Made by a program: the position numbers and the translations under genes. From an uncultured Lachnospiraceae bacterium (GTDB lineage Bacteria; Bacillota; Clostridia; Lachnospirales; Lachnospiraceae), in assembly GCA_910579395.1 (NCBI GenBank), contig CAJTUC010000045.1:1-26608 (forward strand): a stretch of 26,608 nucleotides of DNA, read 5' to 3'. The notes under the pieces are model-generated. The model ran no database searches. It was given only the letters and a program-made list of their open reading frames with translations, and was not told where the DNA came from. Below are positions 1 to 8,495 of this stretch, one piece after another (position 1 is the stretch's first letter; each line of letters starts with the position of its first letter).

Positions 1-97
1 GCTGGCAGGGTTCCGGGCGGCATATCAAAGCTCTTTCCCTCAAAAGTAGTAAATTGGTAGTAAATTCAGCTTGAAATCCTGCTTGTATGCCCGTAAA

Positions 98-1435
98 TCA
101 AGTCTTTTTTGAGATAATCAACCATTTTTTCATAAAATATGCTGCTCCTGCAGACACAAATTCCGAAAAACAGAAAGCATACCATACTCCGTCCGCGCCT
201 GCGAACCTGCTGAATAAAAAGGCCGCCGGTATGATCACGACTACATACCTTGCCAGCGAGATATACAAGGACAGCCGCCCTTTTCCAAGCCCTTCCAGCG
301 CACCACAGCAGGATACGGACACCGCCGATACAATAAATCCAAGGCTGATGATATGCAAAGCGTTAACACCTATCTGAATCGTCTCCATGTTCGATGTAAA
401 CAGCCCGATCAGCCGTTCCGGAATTGCCCATGACAGAATGCTGCCGATGAACATAACACCCATCGTCAGCCTGAGTGTCGTTTGGTATATCTTTTCCACA
501 CGTCCATATTCCTTCGCCCCGTAATTATATCCGATAAGCGGCCTGATTCCCTGAATGATGCCATTGGCCGTCAGATAGATAAAAGTCTGCAGCTTATAAT
601 ATACGCCCAGTACGAGCACATATTTTTCAGAAAATGCCGCCAGAATTCCGTTCAAGACGGAAATCAGTACGGAGGATAATGCCATATTCAATATGGCCGG
701 AATCCCTATGGAATACAGTTTTACCGACATCGCCTTATCCACGCGCAGATAACTTCTCTCTATTTTTACCGGAATCGGACGAATCTTATAACAGAACAGA
801 TACAAAAGCAACGTGACACACTGCCCGATTCCCGTTGCATAAGCGGCTCCCGCAATGCCGAGTTCCGGAAAAAATCCAATCCCAAAGATCAGCAGCGGAT
901 CCAGTACGATATTGGTAACAAATCCGCCTAACATGCTGAGCATAGTGAATTTCATACTCCCGACAGCCTGAAAGATTTTCTCATAGGCGAGTCCAAGCAT
1001 AATGATCACCGAGAACAAAAAGGCACGGTTCGAATAAACAAGCGCCATGTGCAGCACTTCCTCTTCCGGTGAAAATGATTTTAGAAAAAAGGGCATGACT
1101 GCGATGCTCAAAACGGTCAGTATCACGCCATGCAGAAAATTTAATAATATCCCCTGTACTGCCGCCTGGTTTGCCTTCTCCTGCTCTTTCGCACCCAGAT
1201 AAAATGCCACTGTCGCATTAATGCCGACGCCGAAGCCGATAGCGATCGCATTGATCAGGTTCTGTACCGGATAGACGAGCGCCAGCGCCGTCATGGCGTT
1301 CTCACTTAATTTTGCCACAAAGTAGCTGTCAACAATGTTATATAAGGAATTGACTGCCATGGAAACGACCATGGGCAGCGACATAGACAGCACGAGCGGC
1401 AAAACTTTTCTCTCTTTCATAAAAGTCTGTTCCAT
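98..1435 (-). CDS. MATE family multidrug/Na+ or H+ antiporter
   Basis: A 445-residue polytopic membrane protein with about 12 hydrophobic helices, the usual size for MATE (multi-antimicrobial extrusion) exporters. The N-terminal half has the typical MATE opening, LVLSMSLPMVVSMAVNSLYN followed by DSYFVAKLSENAMTALALVYP, and the second half repeats the pattern (LYSIGIPAILNMALSSVLIS). The family exports cationic drugs or metabolites using an ion gradient; the substrate here cannot be told. The start at 1435 is preceded by an AAAAAGGAG ribosome binding site. The gene is divergent from the chemoreceptor, and its 122-nt leader holds a terminator hairpin described separately, which suggests conditional expression. 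Family assignment is firm; function is from the family only. Confidence 0.93.
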   Translation of the reverse strand: MEQTFMKERKVLPLVLSMSLPMVVSMAVNSLYNIVDSYFVAKLSENAMTALALVYPVQNLINAIAIGFGVGINATVAFYLGAKEQEKANQAAVQGILLNFLHGVILTVLSIAVMPFFLKSFSPEEEVLHMALVYSNRAFLFSVIIMLGLAYEKIFQAVGSMKFTMLSMLGGFVTNIVLDPLLIFGIGFFPELGIAGAAYATGIGQCVTLLLYLFCYKIRPIPVKIERSYLRVDKAMSVKLYSIGIPAILNMALSSVLISVLNGILAAFSEKYVLVLGVYYKLQTFIYLTANGIIQGIRPLIGYNYGAKEYGRVEKIYQTTLRLTMGVMFIGSILSWAIPERLIGLFTSNMETIQIGVNALHIISLGFIVSAVSVSCCGALEGLGKGRLSLYISLARYVVVIIPAAFLFSRFAGADGVWYAFCFSEFVSAGAAYFMKKWLIISKKT

Positions 1436-1476
1436 CGTTTTTCTCCTTTTTTATAAATTTTCATAAAAAACCACAC

Positions 1477-1511
1477 AAAAAACCACACAGCCTTTTCATC
1501 AGGCTGTGTGG
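1477..1511 (-). terminator. Leader terminator/attenuator upstream of MATE gene
   Basis: Read on the minus strand, CCACACAGCC (1511-1502), a 9-nt loop and GGCTGTGTGG (1492-1483) form a perfect 10-bp stem followed directly by six T residues. It lies between the MATE promoter and the MATE start codon, so the only transcript it can stop is the MATE leader itself. An upstream GTGTGG (1542-1537) can pair with CCACAC of the first terminator arm and could act as an antiterminator. The structure is seen in the sequence; the attenuation role is inferred. Confidence 0.7.
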
Positions 1512-1563
1512 CGAAAAAAGATTCCTCTTAAAAAATCCACACCCGTATTGGTTTTGTAATTAG

Positions 1564-1592
1564 ATTATGCCCCATTTCTCCCAAAATGTCAA
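1564..1592 (-). promoter_or_regulatory. Sigma-A type promoter of the MATE gene
   Basis: On the minus strand TTGACA (1592-1587) is followed after exactly 17 nt by CATAAT (1569-1564). Transcription would begin near 1557 and give a leader of about 122 nt before the MATE start codon, which includes the attenuator-like hairpin at 1477-1511. Confidence 0.75.
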
Positions 1593-1696
1593 CCCCCGTA
1601 ACGCACGGACAAAATATGGAACAGCCGGCCGCCCTCTGAACTGTAACCAACTGGCCGGAAACGCGCCAAAAAACGCCGAAAAACGCCCTAAGGCAA
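1593..1696. other. Intergenic spacer between divergent promoters
   Basis: The 1436-1763 gap between the MATE and chemoreceptor genes holds both promoters and the attenuator. The remaining 104 bases are C/G-rich (for example CAGCCGGCCG and CTGGCCGG, which could pair) with repeated AACGCC units. No gene or recognised operator is seen. Confidence 0.4.
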
Positions 1697-1726
1697 TTGA
1701 CAAGCAAACACCGCTGCTCATATAAT
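1697..1726 (+). promoter_or_regulatory. Sigma-A type promoter of the chemoreceptor gene
   Basis: TTGACA at 1697-1702 and a perfect TATAAT at 1721-1726 are separated by 18 nt. Transcription would start near 1733, giving a short leader of about 30 nt that contains AGGGGGAA before the start codon at 1764. The upstream ATG at 1734 falls at about the first transcribed base and has no ribosome binding site. Confidence 0.75.
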
Positions 1727-1763
1727 TATATTAATGATAATACCAAACAGGGGGAACGATAAA

Positions 1764-3737
1764 ATGAAAAGCATTCGAACCAAAATCACTTTATGTCTCA
1801 TCCTGACCGTTCTGGTCGCATTGGTGGCATCTGGAATTTCCAGCATCATACCCAATTACAACAGCATGCTCTCCACAGTAGAGCATATGATGAGCGAGAC
1901 CGCAGTTCTGGCAGCCGAACGCGTGGAGCAGGAATTGACGGCATATCAGAACGCAGTCCTGGATACCGGCTGTATTCCGCAATTGGCCGATCCGAATGTA
2001 TCTGTGGCAGAAAAACAGGCCATTATGGATGAACGCATCGCCATGCACGATTTCCAGCGAGGGAATATCATCGGTATAGACGGCATCAGTATTTTTGACG
2101 GGAAAGATTATTCCGACCGCGAATACGTCAAACAGGCCATGCAAGGCAATATCTATGTATCGGAACCGTTGATCAGCAAAATTACAGGGGAACTTTCCAT
2201 TATGGTCGCTGCACCTCTCTATGCCGATGGAGTTTACGGCTCTTCCATCGTAGGTGTTGTATATTTTGTTCCGCGCGAGACCTTTTTGAACGATATCGTA
2301 TCTTCTATTCAGATTAGTGAGAACAGCCGGGCTTATATGATCAACAAATCCGGCGATACGATTGCCGACATTACCCTTGATACGATCACGGTTCAGAATA
2401 TTGAGGCCGAAGCGCAAAATGATCCGTCGTTAAAAGAACTTGCAGATGTTCATACTTCCATGCGGCAGGGTGAAAACGGATTTGGAAGCTATACGAACGG
2501 TGAAGATAAGATGTTCATCGCCTACGCGCCCGTGAACGGCACGGACGGCTGGAGCATTGCCGTTACCGCACCGCAGCTGAATTATCTGGCTTCCACACGC
2601 GACGCAATGGTCATTAACATCGCAGTAATCCTGATCGCCATACTGCTTTCTATCGTAATCGCTCTGATTCTGGCCGGCAGTATCAGCAAACCGATGAAGG
2701 CCTGTGCAAAACGTATGGCACTGCTCGTCGAAGGCGATCTGGAAACACCGATGCCGAAAGTCACAAGCAGAGACGAAACTGGTATGCTGGCGAGGTCTAC
2801 GACTGCTCTTGTCGAAGGTCTGAGCACCGTTATCAAAGATATCAATTATCTGATGAACGAACTTGCAAATCAAAATCTGAATGTCCGCACCCAGCATAAG
2901 GAAGTATATGTCGGCAGTTTTCATGATATCCTGCTCTCCATGCGCCATATGAAGGAGGAGTTAAGCGATGTCATACAACAGGTCAACCGTTCTGCCGAGC
3001 AGGTATCCTCGGCCAGTGACCAGTTATCCGCCAGCGCCCAGACACTCAGCCAGGGAACTACGGAACAGGCCAGCTCCGTGCAGGAACTGGCGGCACGGAT
3101 CAACGAAATTTCCGAACAGGCCAAAGGTACCGCAGAAGGCGCATTGCATGCCCGCACGCAGACTCACCACACCGGTGAGGAAATTTCCGAATGCAATCAG
3201 AAAATGCAGACTCTGATGGAAGCTATGGATAAGATTCAGACAAGTTCCAGCGAAATTGAAAAGATTCTGAAAACCATTGACGATATTGCTTTCCAAACAA
3301 ATATACTGGCTCTGAACGCAGCTGTAGAGGCAGCACGGGCAGGCGAAGCCGGCAAGGGATTTGCCGTCGTCGCTGAGGAAGTCCGCAGTCTGGCCAGCAA
3401 ATCCGCAGAGGCAGCCCAGAATACTTCCGTGCTCATCGAGCATTCTGCGGATGCGGTATATACCGGTACGGAAATCGCAAAACATACGGCGGATACCCTG
3501 TCAGAAGTTGTGGACAGCATTCAGTCCGTGGTCGATTCCATTGACCACATCGCGACCGTATCTGACGAACAGTCAAACGCCGTCTGGCAGGTCTCCGAAG
3601 GTATCAATCAGATATCGAGCGTTGTACAGAACAACAGCGCCACGGCCGAAGAAGGTGCGGCAGCCAGCGAACAACTCTCCGCAGAAGCAGCCTGCTTAAA
3701 ACAGTTGGTAAATCAGTTCACACTTTCCGCAGAATAA
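1764..3737 (+). CDS. Methyl-accepting chemotaxis protein with periplasmic-type Cache sensor
   Basis: A transmembrane chemoreceptor of 657 residues from the chosen start. Order of parts: first membrane helix about 10-30; extracellular sensor about 35-280 with the layout of a double Cache domain (it contains FDGKDYSDREYVKQAMQGN); second membrane helix about 283-305; HAMP; long coiled-coil signalling domain. The highly conserved hairpin tip (FQTNILALNAAVEAARAGEA) is near residues 510-530. It should sense an extracellular small molecule and control the CheA/CheW array. No CheR-binding pentapeptide is visible at the C-terminus (it ends QFTLSAE). The start at 1764 is preferred to an in-frame ATG at 1734 because AGGGGGAA lies just upstream of it. 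The gene is followed by a strong terminator and seems monocistronic. Confidence 0.95.
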   Translation: MKSIRTKITLCLILTVLVALVASGISSIIPNYNSMLSTVEHMMSETAVLAAERVEQELTAYQNAVLDTGCIPQLADPNVSVAEKQAIMDERIAMHDFQRGNIIGIDGISIFDGKDYSDREYVKQAMQGNIYVSEPLISKITGELSIMVAAPLYADGVYGSSIVGVVYFVPRETFLNDIVSSIQISENSRAYMINKSGDTIADITLDTITVQNIEAEAQNDPSLKELADVHTSMRQGENGFGSYTNGEDKMFIAYAPVNGTDGWSIAVTAPQLNYLASTRDAMVINIAVILIAILLSIVIALILAGSISKPMKACAKRMALLVEGDLETPMPKVTSRDETGMLARSTTALVEGLSTVIKDINYLMNELANQNLNVRTQHKEVYVGSFHDILLSMRHMKEELSDVIQQVNRSAEQVSSASDQLSASAQTLSQGTTEQASSVQELAARINEISEQAKGTAEGALHARTQTHHTGEEISECNQKMQTLMEAMDKIQTSSSEIEKILKTIDDIAFQTNILALNAAVEAARAGEAGKGFAVVAEEVRSLASKSAEAAQNTSVLIEHSADAVYTGTEIAKHTADTLSEVVDSIQSVVDSIDHIATVSDEQSNAVWQVSEGINQISSVVQNNSATAEEGAAASEQLSAEAACLKQLVNQFTLSAE

Positions 3738-3746
3738 CAAAATTTT

Positions 3747-3774
3747 ATCCCCGCCGCAGACGGCGGGGATTTTT
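3747..3774 (+). terminator. Rho-independent terminator after the chemoreceptor gene
   Basis: ATCCCCGCCG (3747-3756), loop CAGA and CGGCGGGGAT (3761-3770) form a 10-bp GC-rich stem followed by T residues. It lies ten bases after the stop codon at 3737. The gene on the other side (pyroglutamyl peptidase) is convergent, so the hairpin may also help stop that transcript, although its T-tract in that direction is poor. Confidence 0.9.
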
Positions 3775-3820
3775 CAATCCGTTCCTATGTGTAAAGTTCC
3801 GTACGCGAACATCTTTTTCA

Positions 3821-4462
3821 TTAATGCGTCGCACCACCCGTCACTTTAATATCTTCTTCTGTTTCCACGATTGCTTCGATTGCCGCCGTAATTGCCTCTA
3901 CCATCATCTCCTGTGACATGGAAGGCATATTTTTTTTGTCAAGCACCTGCTGCGGCAGATAAGGAATATGAATAAATCCGCTGCGTTTGTCCGGATATTT
4001 GGTTGCAAGCAGATGGCAGACGCCATAGGTCACATGATTGCATACAAACGTACCTGCCGTATTGGATATGGATGCCGGAATATTCCTGCTCTGGATTTTC
4101 TGCACCATTGCCTTAATCGGTACCTTTACAAAATACGCATCCGGTCCATCGGGATAAACCGGCTCATCGATGATCTGGTTTCCTTCGTTGTCGGGAATCC
4201 GGCAGTCGTCTACGTTAATCCCCACCCGCTCAACGGTAATATCCGGTCTTCCGCCGGCCTGTCCGATCGACAGTACCACATCCGGATCGTGCTCTGCAAC
4301 CGCTTCATCAATCACCCGAAGGGACTTATGGCAGACCGTCGGGATTTCCAGCTTGATTATTTCGGCGCCTGCAATTTTATCAGGCAGTCTCTTAACAGTT
4401 TCAATTGCCGGGTTAATTGGTTCTCCGCCAAATGGGTCGAATCCGGTAACTAATATCTTCAT
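3821..4462 (-). CDS. pcp: Pyroglutamyl-peptidase I
   Basis: Cysteine peptidase of the C15 family that removes N-terminal pyroglutamate (5-oxoproline) from peptides in the cytoplasm. The 213-residue length matches the family. The catalytic triad is visible: Glu78 in GRPDITVERVGIN, Cys141 in SNTAGTFVCNHVTYG and His165 in GFIHIPYLP, plus the typical N-terminus MKILVTGFDPFGGEPINP. It is the last gene of a three-gene operon after the DUF969 and DUF979 membrane proteins (27-nt gap). That pairing is seen in other Firmicutes and suggests that the membrane proteins handle 5-oxoproline or a pyroglutamyl peptide; this link is an inference from context. Confidence 0.97.
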   Translation of the reverse strand: MKILVTGFDPFGGEPINPAIETVKRLPDKIAGAEIIKLEIPTVCHKSLRVIDEAVAEHDPDVVLSIGQAGGRPDITVERVGINVDDCRIPDNEGNQIIDEPVYPDGPDAYFVKVPIKAMVQKIQSRNIPASISNTAGTFVCNHVTYGVCHLLATKYPDKRSGFIHIPYLPQQVLDKKNMPSMSQEMMVEAITAAIEAIVETEEDIKVTGGATH

Positions 4463-4489
4463 ATAATGATCATCCCTTTCCCTGTATTT

Positions 4490-5449
4490 TTAAAATCCGA
4501 GTACCAGCATCAAAATAATATGAACAACAATCATCATGAGCGCCATCGGCAGCTGTGCCTTGATCACTGCCCATTTCGGGTCTTTTGTTTCAAGAACCGC
4601 ACAGGGAACGATGTTAAAGTTCGCCGCCATCGGTGTCATTAATGTTCCACAATATCCCGCCGTCATACCAAGCACTCCGATGACCGCCGGATTACCGCCC
4701 TGGGAAATAACAAACGGAACACCAATCCCCGCTGTAATGACCGTAAAAGCCGCAAACGCGTTACCCATGATCATTGTAAAAATGACCATGCCGAATATAT
4801 AAACGATAACGCCGACTACGATATTTCCCTGCGGTACGACAGAAGAAATCATACCGGAAATCACATCGCCCACGCCCGCCTCGGAAAATACGCTTCCCAG
4901 CGCACCAAGGAGCTGCGGCAAAAGGCAGGCAGCGCCAACCTGCATCAGAAGGCGGGATGTATCCTCTTTGGTATCGGAAATCTTTGGTCTGCAGATTACA
5001 AATGCCAGAATGAGTGCTATGACACAGGCAACACCCGTCATGATCGCACCGTTCAAGGCCGTCGGCGTCGCTACACCGTCTTTCACGACATTATATTTTA
5101 CAAAAGAGAGTATCAAAGCAATCAGGCCTACTGCAATCGCCGGCGCAAAAATCTTCGTCCCGATTCTTTCGCTGGCTGCCTTCCGAAACTCCGGTGTCGA
5201 TTCTTCGAATTTTCCAATCTTCACCTGTTTGGTAACGGTCAGGCATCCCATAGCGACTAACATGCCGCCTACTGCTGCGGAAGGAAGAAACTTGCCAAAC
5301 ATGAAAATAATACCTGTCAGTGTCCAGAAAATCATCGTCCCGATTCTGGCCTGCTCATTTTTTCTGGCACGATAGGCAGTCAAAAAACATACAAGACCAC
5401 AAAGAACATAGAAAAACTCCGGAAAATAAATACCCAAAAAATCTGTCAT
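4490..5449 (-). CDS. DUF979 family integral membrane protein
   Basis: A 319-residue protein with about nine or ten hydrophobic helices, recognised as DUF979 by overall pattern (start MTDFLGIYFPEFFYVLCGLV; late segment GGNPAVIGVLGMTAGYCGTL followed by MTPMAANFNIVPCAVLE). The glycine- and proline-rich late segment, with MTPMAANFN, resembles the substrate-binding hairpins of ion-transporter-type permeases. Its start codon overlaps the stop codon of the DUF969 gene in an ATGA, so the two are translationally coupled and probably form one transporter. The gene precedes pcp. Substrate unknown; 5-oxoproline or related compounds are a context-based guess. Confidence 0.85.
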   Translation of the reverse strand: MTDFLGIYFPEFFYVLCGLVCFLTAYRARKNEQARIGTMIFWTLTGIIFMFGKFLPSAAVGGMLVAMGCLTVTKQVKIGKFEESTPEFRKAASERIGTKIFAPAIAVGLIALILSFVKYNVVKDGVATPTALNGAIMTGVACVIALILAFVICRPKISDTKEDTSRLLMQVGAACLLPQLLGALGSVFSEAGVGDVISGMISSVVPQGNIVVGVIVYIFGMVIFTMIMGNAFAAFTVITAGIGVPFVISQGGNPAVIGVLGMTAGYCGTLMTPMAANFNIVPCAVLETKDPKWAVIKAQLPMALMMIVVHIILMLVLGF

Positions 5450-6120
5450 GATTTCTTTCCTCCCTTAATCTTTTTATCGAATAGAAATACCTGAATGATC
5501 GTAAGGATTACAGAAATGATCATTACAAAAATAGCAGAAGATGCGATCGACGACAACGTGACATCATATCCGGCAATCGCAAGGCCCGATTGTATCAGCA
5601 CAACACTGGACGAAGCCGGAAAGCAGTTCTGTGCAAAGAAATTCCCGAAATTCTCCGTTGCGGCAGAGAGCCCTTTCACCTTCTCTTCTTCTTTTTCCGT
5701 CAGCTTACTGCCTTTGGAAGCTTCTGCTGCCGCCGATGTCATCGGGAGGATCAATGGACGAATGAACTGCACATGACCGCCGATTCGAATATTTAATGCG
5801 GATGCAATCGAACGGATCACAATCCAGATTGACAGCACTTTACCCGCCGATGCATTCCTGATTTTTCCAATCAGATAAGCTGCCCGTTCCTTCATGCCGT
5901 ATCTTTCGATGATCGCAATGACCGGAAACATGATCAGGAAAATGGACATCAGTCTGTTATTTACGAAAGACTGCCCGATGATCTCCAGAATATGTACGAA
6001 ATCCAGTCCGGCGACCAGCCCCGTAACAATACCGGCGACCAGCACCGTCGCAAGAACATCCAGCTTCAGTGCAAAGCCTAAAACAATGATCAGAATACCG
6101 ATTAGTTTAATGTACTCCAT
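5446..6120 (-). CDS. DUF969 family integral membrane protein
   Basis: A 224-residue membrane protein with about six hydrophobic helices, matching DUF969 in length and in the motifs GGHVQFIRPLILPMTSAAAE and ENFGNFFAQNCFPASSSVVL. Those polar, glycine/proline-interrupted stretches look like transport-site hairpins. It is the first gene of the DUF969-DUF979-pcp operon and overlaps DUF979 by 4 bp. The pair looks like a permease split into two chains, but transport has not been assigned here. A GGGGGT ribosome binding site lies about 9 nt before the start. Confidence 0.85.
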   Translation of the reverse strand: MEYIKLIGILIIVLGFALKLDVLATVLVAGIVTGLVAGLDFVHILEIIGQSFVNNRLMSIFLIMFPVIAIIERYGMKERAAYLIGKIRNASAGKVLSIWIVIRSIASALNIRIGGHVQFIRPLILPMTSAAAEASKGSKLTEKEEEKVKGLSAATENFGNFFAQNCFPASSSVVLIQSGLAIAGYDVTLSSIASSAIFVMIISVILTIIQVFLFDKKIKGGKKS

Positions 6121-6154
6121 TTTGTAATACCCCCATTCATATTAAATTAATTTA

Positions 6155-6189
6155 AGAATAACTATACATTATTCTGCATCTTTATACAA
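6155..6189 (-). promoter_or_regulatory. Promoter and overlapping dyad of the DUF969-DUF979-pcp operon
   Basis: On the minus strand TTGTAT (6189-6184), 17 nt and TATAGT (6166-6161) form a plausible promoter. A 21-bp dyad, AGAATAA-CTATACA-TTATTCT (6155-6175), with perfect 7-bp arms covers the -10 element, the position expected of a repressor operator. No regulator gene is adjacent, so the binding protein is unknown. Confidence 0.5.
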
Positions 6190-6225
6190 TAACGAAAAAA
6201 CAAAATGGAGCCTTAAAAAATGCCG

Positions 6226-6957
6226 TTAGAATAGAAAACTGCTGATAGACTGATAAAAAAAAGAAAAAATAATACTCGCCAGAACAAATTCGGAACCAAT
6301 CAGCATAAGAAACGTACCCACTTTATACCGGAAGATATTTCTATAAATCATCAGAGCACAGTAAAATACCAGTAAATCTTTTTGTTGTTCCTCATTTTTC
6401 AATCGAAAGGCTGCCTTTGAAAAATACCTGTAAAAACCGAGCATTCTTATAATACCGATTACAATAGGAAGATCATAGAAATCCGCAGAACAGGTAGGAA
6501 GCTCCATCGTCAGACAACGTTCACCGCACTTAAAAATGAGTTGAGGGTTTTTTAATGTATAAAAATTAACTTTCCGCCACCCGGCGCTTTCCCATCCGTG
6601 TCGTTTCAGAAACGGCCATCTTTTCCATGATGTCATTTCCGGAATCTGTTCATGCAAAGCAGATAGATTTTCCTGAAACAGATTAATCTGCCGATTACAA
6701 TAAAGCGAAAGCACGGAAATAACAGCAGACCCAAAGGTCGCGAAGATAGCCCCCAGCGGAATACAGTTATTTAATGTAATCTCCGTAATACATTCCCGAA
6801 AAATAATATAGGTAAGATACATCGTAAGTCCGAATGTCAAAAGAGTTCCCAGAAATCCGAAAACATAAAAGAAAAACATAAGATATACAGTCAAACGGTT
6901 TTTCCTTCTATTATTTAAAAGCAATTCTCCCTCTTGTACGATATAACTGCATTCCAT
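6226..6957 (-). CDS. Integral membrane protein of unknown function
   Basis: A 243-residue protein not recognised. It has hydrophobic segments at about residues 23-55, 67-86 and near the C-terminus (about 213-240), and a central soluble part rich in Trp and aromatic residues (TSWKRWPFLKRHGWESAGWR). That organisation suggests a cytoplasmic domain between membrane anchors. It has its own promoter and a good ribosome binding site (AAAGGAG, 10 nt spacing), and it is divergent from the sodium symporter gene. No catalytic motif is visible. Confidence 0.7.
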   Translation of the reverse strand: MECSYIVQEGELLLNNRRKNRLTVYLMFFFYVFGFLGTLLTFGLTMYLTYIIFRECITEITLNNCIPLGAIFATFGSAVISVLSLYCNRQINLFQENLSALHEQIPEMTSWKRWPFLKRHGWESAGWRKVNFYTLKNPQLIFKCGERCLTMELPTCSADFYDLPIVIGIIRMLGFYRYFSKAAFRLKNEEQQKDLLVFYCALMIYRNIFRYKVGTFLMLIGSEFVLASIIFSFFYQSISSFLF

Positions 6958-6981
6958 CTGTGCTCTTCTCCTTTTTTCACC

Positions 6982-7010
6982 ATATTACAGAATTTCAACG
7001 CAACTTTCAA
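6982..7010 (-). promoter_or_regulatory. Promoter of the unknown membrane protein gene
   Basis: On the minus strand TTGAAA (7010-7005), a 17-nt spacer and TAATAT (6987-6982) match the sigma-A consensus well. They lie 25 nt or more ahead of the start codon at 6957. Confidence 0.65.
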
Positions 7011-7063
7011 GGTCTATGATTTAGAAACATAAAAACAGACAGCATCGGCAAAGAAACGTTTAT

Positions 7064-7092
7064 TTGACGAAATACCCATCGGATGTTAGACT
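7064..7092 (+). promoter_or_regulatory. Promoter of the sodium-dependent transporter gene
   Basis: TTGACG (7064-7069), 17 nt and TAGACT (7087-7092) lie 38 nt ahead of the chosen start codon at 7130. The -35 is good and the -10 moderate. Confidence 0.5.
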
Positions 7093-7129
7093 AATAAATG
7101 ATATGTTTTAAAAATGGGAGGAATTGGAA

Positions 7130-8482
7130 ATGGAACGAGAACGTCTTGGAAGCCGTCTTGGCTTTATTCTGCTCAGTGCAGGCTGTGCCATCGGCATTGG
7201 TAATGTTTGGAAGTTTCCGTATATGGTCGGTCAGTATGGCGGCGGCGCCTTTGTATTATGTTATTTATTTTCCCTGATCATTCTGGGAATCCCCGTAATG
7301 ACCATTGAATTCGCATTGGGGCGCGCCTCGCATAAAAGCCCGGTCAAACTGTATAACGCATTGGAAAAGCCCGGACAGAAATGGCATCTGCACGGATATG
7401 CGGCTATGGCGGGCAATTATCTTCTGATGATGTTCTACACGACGGTCGCGGGATGGATGCTGCATTACTTTTTCTTCATGGCCGGCGGAACCTTTACGGG
7501 TACGGACGTAGAAGCAGTCGGCAATATATTTGCAAATATGCTGGCTGACCCCCTTGGAATGATCGGATTCATGGCCGTGGTCGTATTGCTGGGATTCGGT
7601 GTCTGTTCCAGAGGACTGCAGAACGGACTGGAAAAAGTCAGCAAATTTATGATGCTCGCCCTGTTGGCGATTATGGTAATTCTCGCAGTCAACAGTGTCA
7701 TGTTAAATGGTGCAGGCGAAGGACTTCGTTTCTATCTCCTGCCGGATTTTAGCCGGATGCTGAATCTTGGAATCGGCAATGTGATATCCGGCGCCATGAC
7801 ACAGGCATTCTTTACGCTCAGCCTCGGCATCGGCGCAATGGCCATATGGGGAAGTTATATCGGAAAAGAAAGAGCTCTTTTAGGAGAAGCCGTCAATGTA
7901 GGAATTTTGGATACTTTCGTAGCTTTTGTTTCCGGTCTCATTATCTTTCCTGCATGCTTTGCCTACGGTGTCAGCCCGGACAGCGGACCCGGACTCATCT
8001 TCGTAACGCTGCCGAATATTTTTAATCACATGCCTGCCGGACGGCTTTGGGGAAGCTTATTCTTCATCTTTATGTTCTTTGCCGCTTTTTCAACGGTGCT
8101 TGCCGTTTTTGAAAATATTATTTCCTGCTGCATGGATTTATTCGGATGGTCCAGAAAGAAAACCTGCTATATCAATACCATCGTGATAATCCTGCTGTCT
8201 CTGCCCTGTGCCGTCGGTTATAATCTGTTATCCGGTTTTCAGCCAAGAGGCGCCGGCTCGACCGTGCTGGATTTAGAAGATTTTCTCGTCAGCAATCTGT
8301 TCCTTCCTCTCGGAAGCCTGATTTATGTCGTTTTTGCGACTAGCCGCTACGGATGGGGATGGGAAAAACTCACAGCAGAGGCCAATCAGGGAAAAGGATT
8401 AAAGATTGCTCAGTGGATGCGGCTGTATATGGCTTATGTGCTGCCTGTTATCGTTCTGATTGTCTTTTTGCTCAGTTTATAA
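7130..8482 (+). CDS. Neurotransmitter:sodium symporter (SNF) family transporter
   Basis: A 450-residue transporter of the NSS/SNF family (LeuT-like), which import amino acids or related amines with Na+. The family signature is at the N-terminus: RLGSRLGFILLSAGCAIGIG then NVWKFPYMVGQYGGGAF, the unwound helix-1 region that binds substrate and Na+. About 11 membrane helices follow, as in many bacterial members; the protein is shorter than 12-helix LeuT-type proteins. ATG at 7130 is preferred over an in-frame TTG at 7124 because the GGGAGGA site is 8-9 nt from the ATG but only about 3 nt from the TTG. The substrate cannot be predicted. The gene is monocistronic, and its 3' side holds a long inverted repeat. 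Confidence 0.93.
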   Translation: MERERLGSRLGFILLSAGCAIGIGNVWKFPYMVGQYGGGAFVLCYLFSLIILGIPVMTIEFALGRASHKSPVKLYNALEKPGQKWHLHGYAAMAGNYLLMMFYTTVAGWMLHYFFFMAGGTFTGTDVEAVGNIFANMLADPLGMIGFMAVVVLLGFGVCSRGLQNGLEKVSKFMMLALLAIMVILAVNSVMLNGAGEGLRFYLLPDFSRMLNLGIGNVISGAMTQAFFTLSLGIGAMAIWGSYIGKERALLGEAVNVGILDTFVAFVSGLIIFPACFAYGVSPDSGPGLIFVTLPNIFNHMPAGRLWGSLFFIFMFFAAFSTVLAVFENIISCCMDLFGWSRKKTCYINTIVIILLSLPCAVGYNLLSGFQPRGAGSTVLDLEDFLVSNLFLPLGSLIYVVFATSRYGWGWEKLTAEANQGKGLKIAQWMRLYMAYVLPVIVLIVFLLSL

Positions 8483-8495
8483 GTGCATATGCTGT

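Noticed and set aside
1..97. Possible gene end or start before the MATE gene, including a duplicated TAGTAAATT and a minus-strand ATG near the edge
   Set aside because: Too short to judge; no recognisable protein sequence in either direction.
1791..3520. Several antisense and alternate-frame open frames inside the chemoreceptor gene (up to 208 codons)
   Set aside because: They lie wholly within a strongly recognised protein, have no family-like sequence and reflect codon bias of the real gene.
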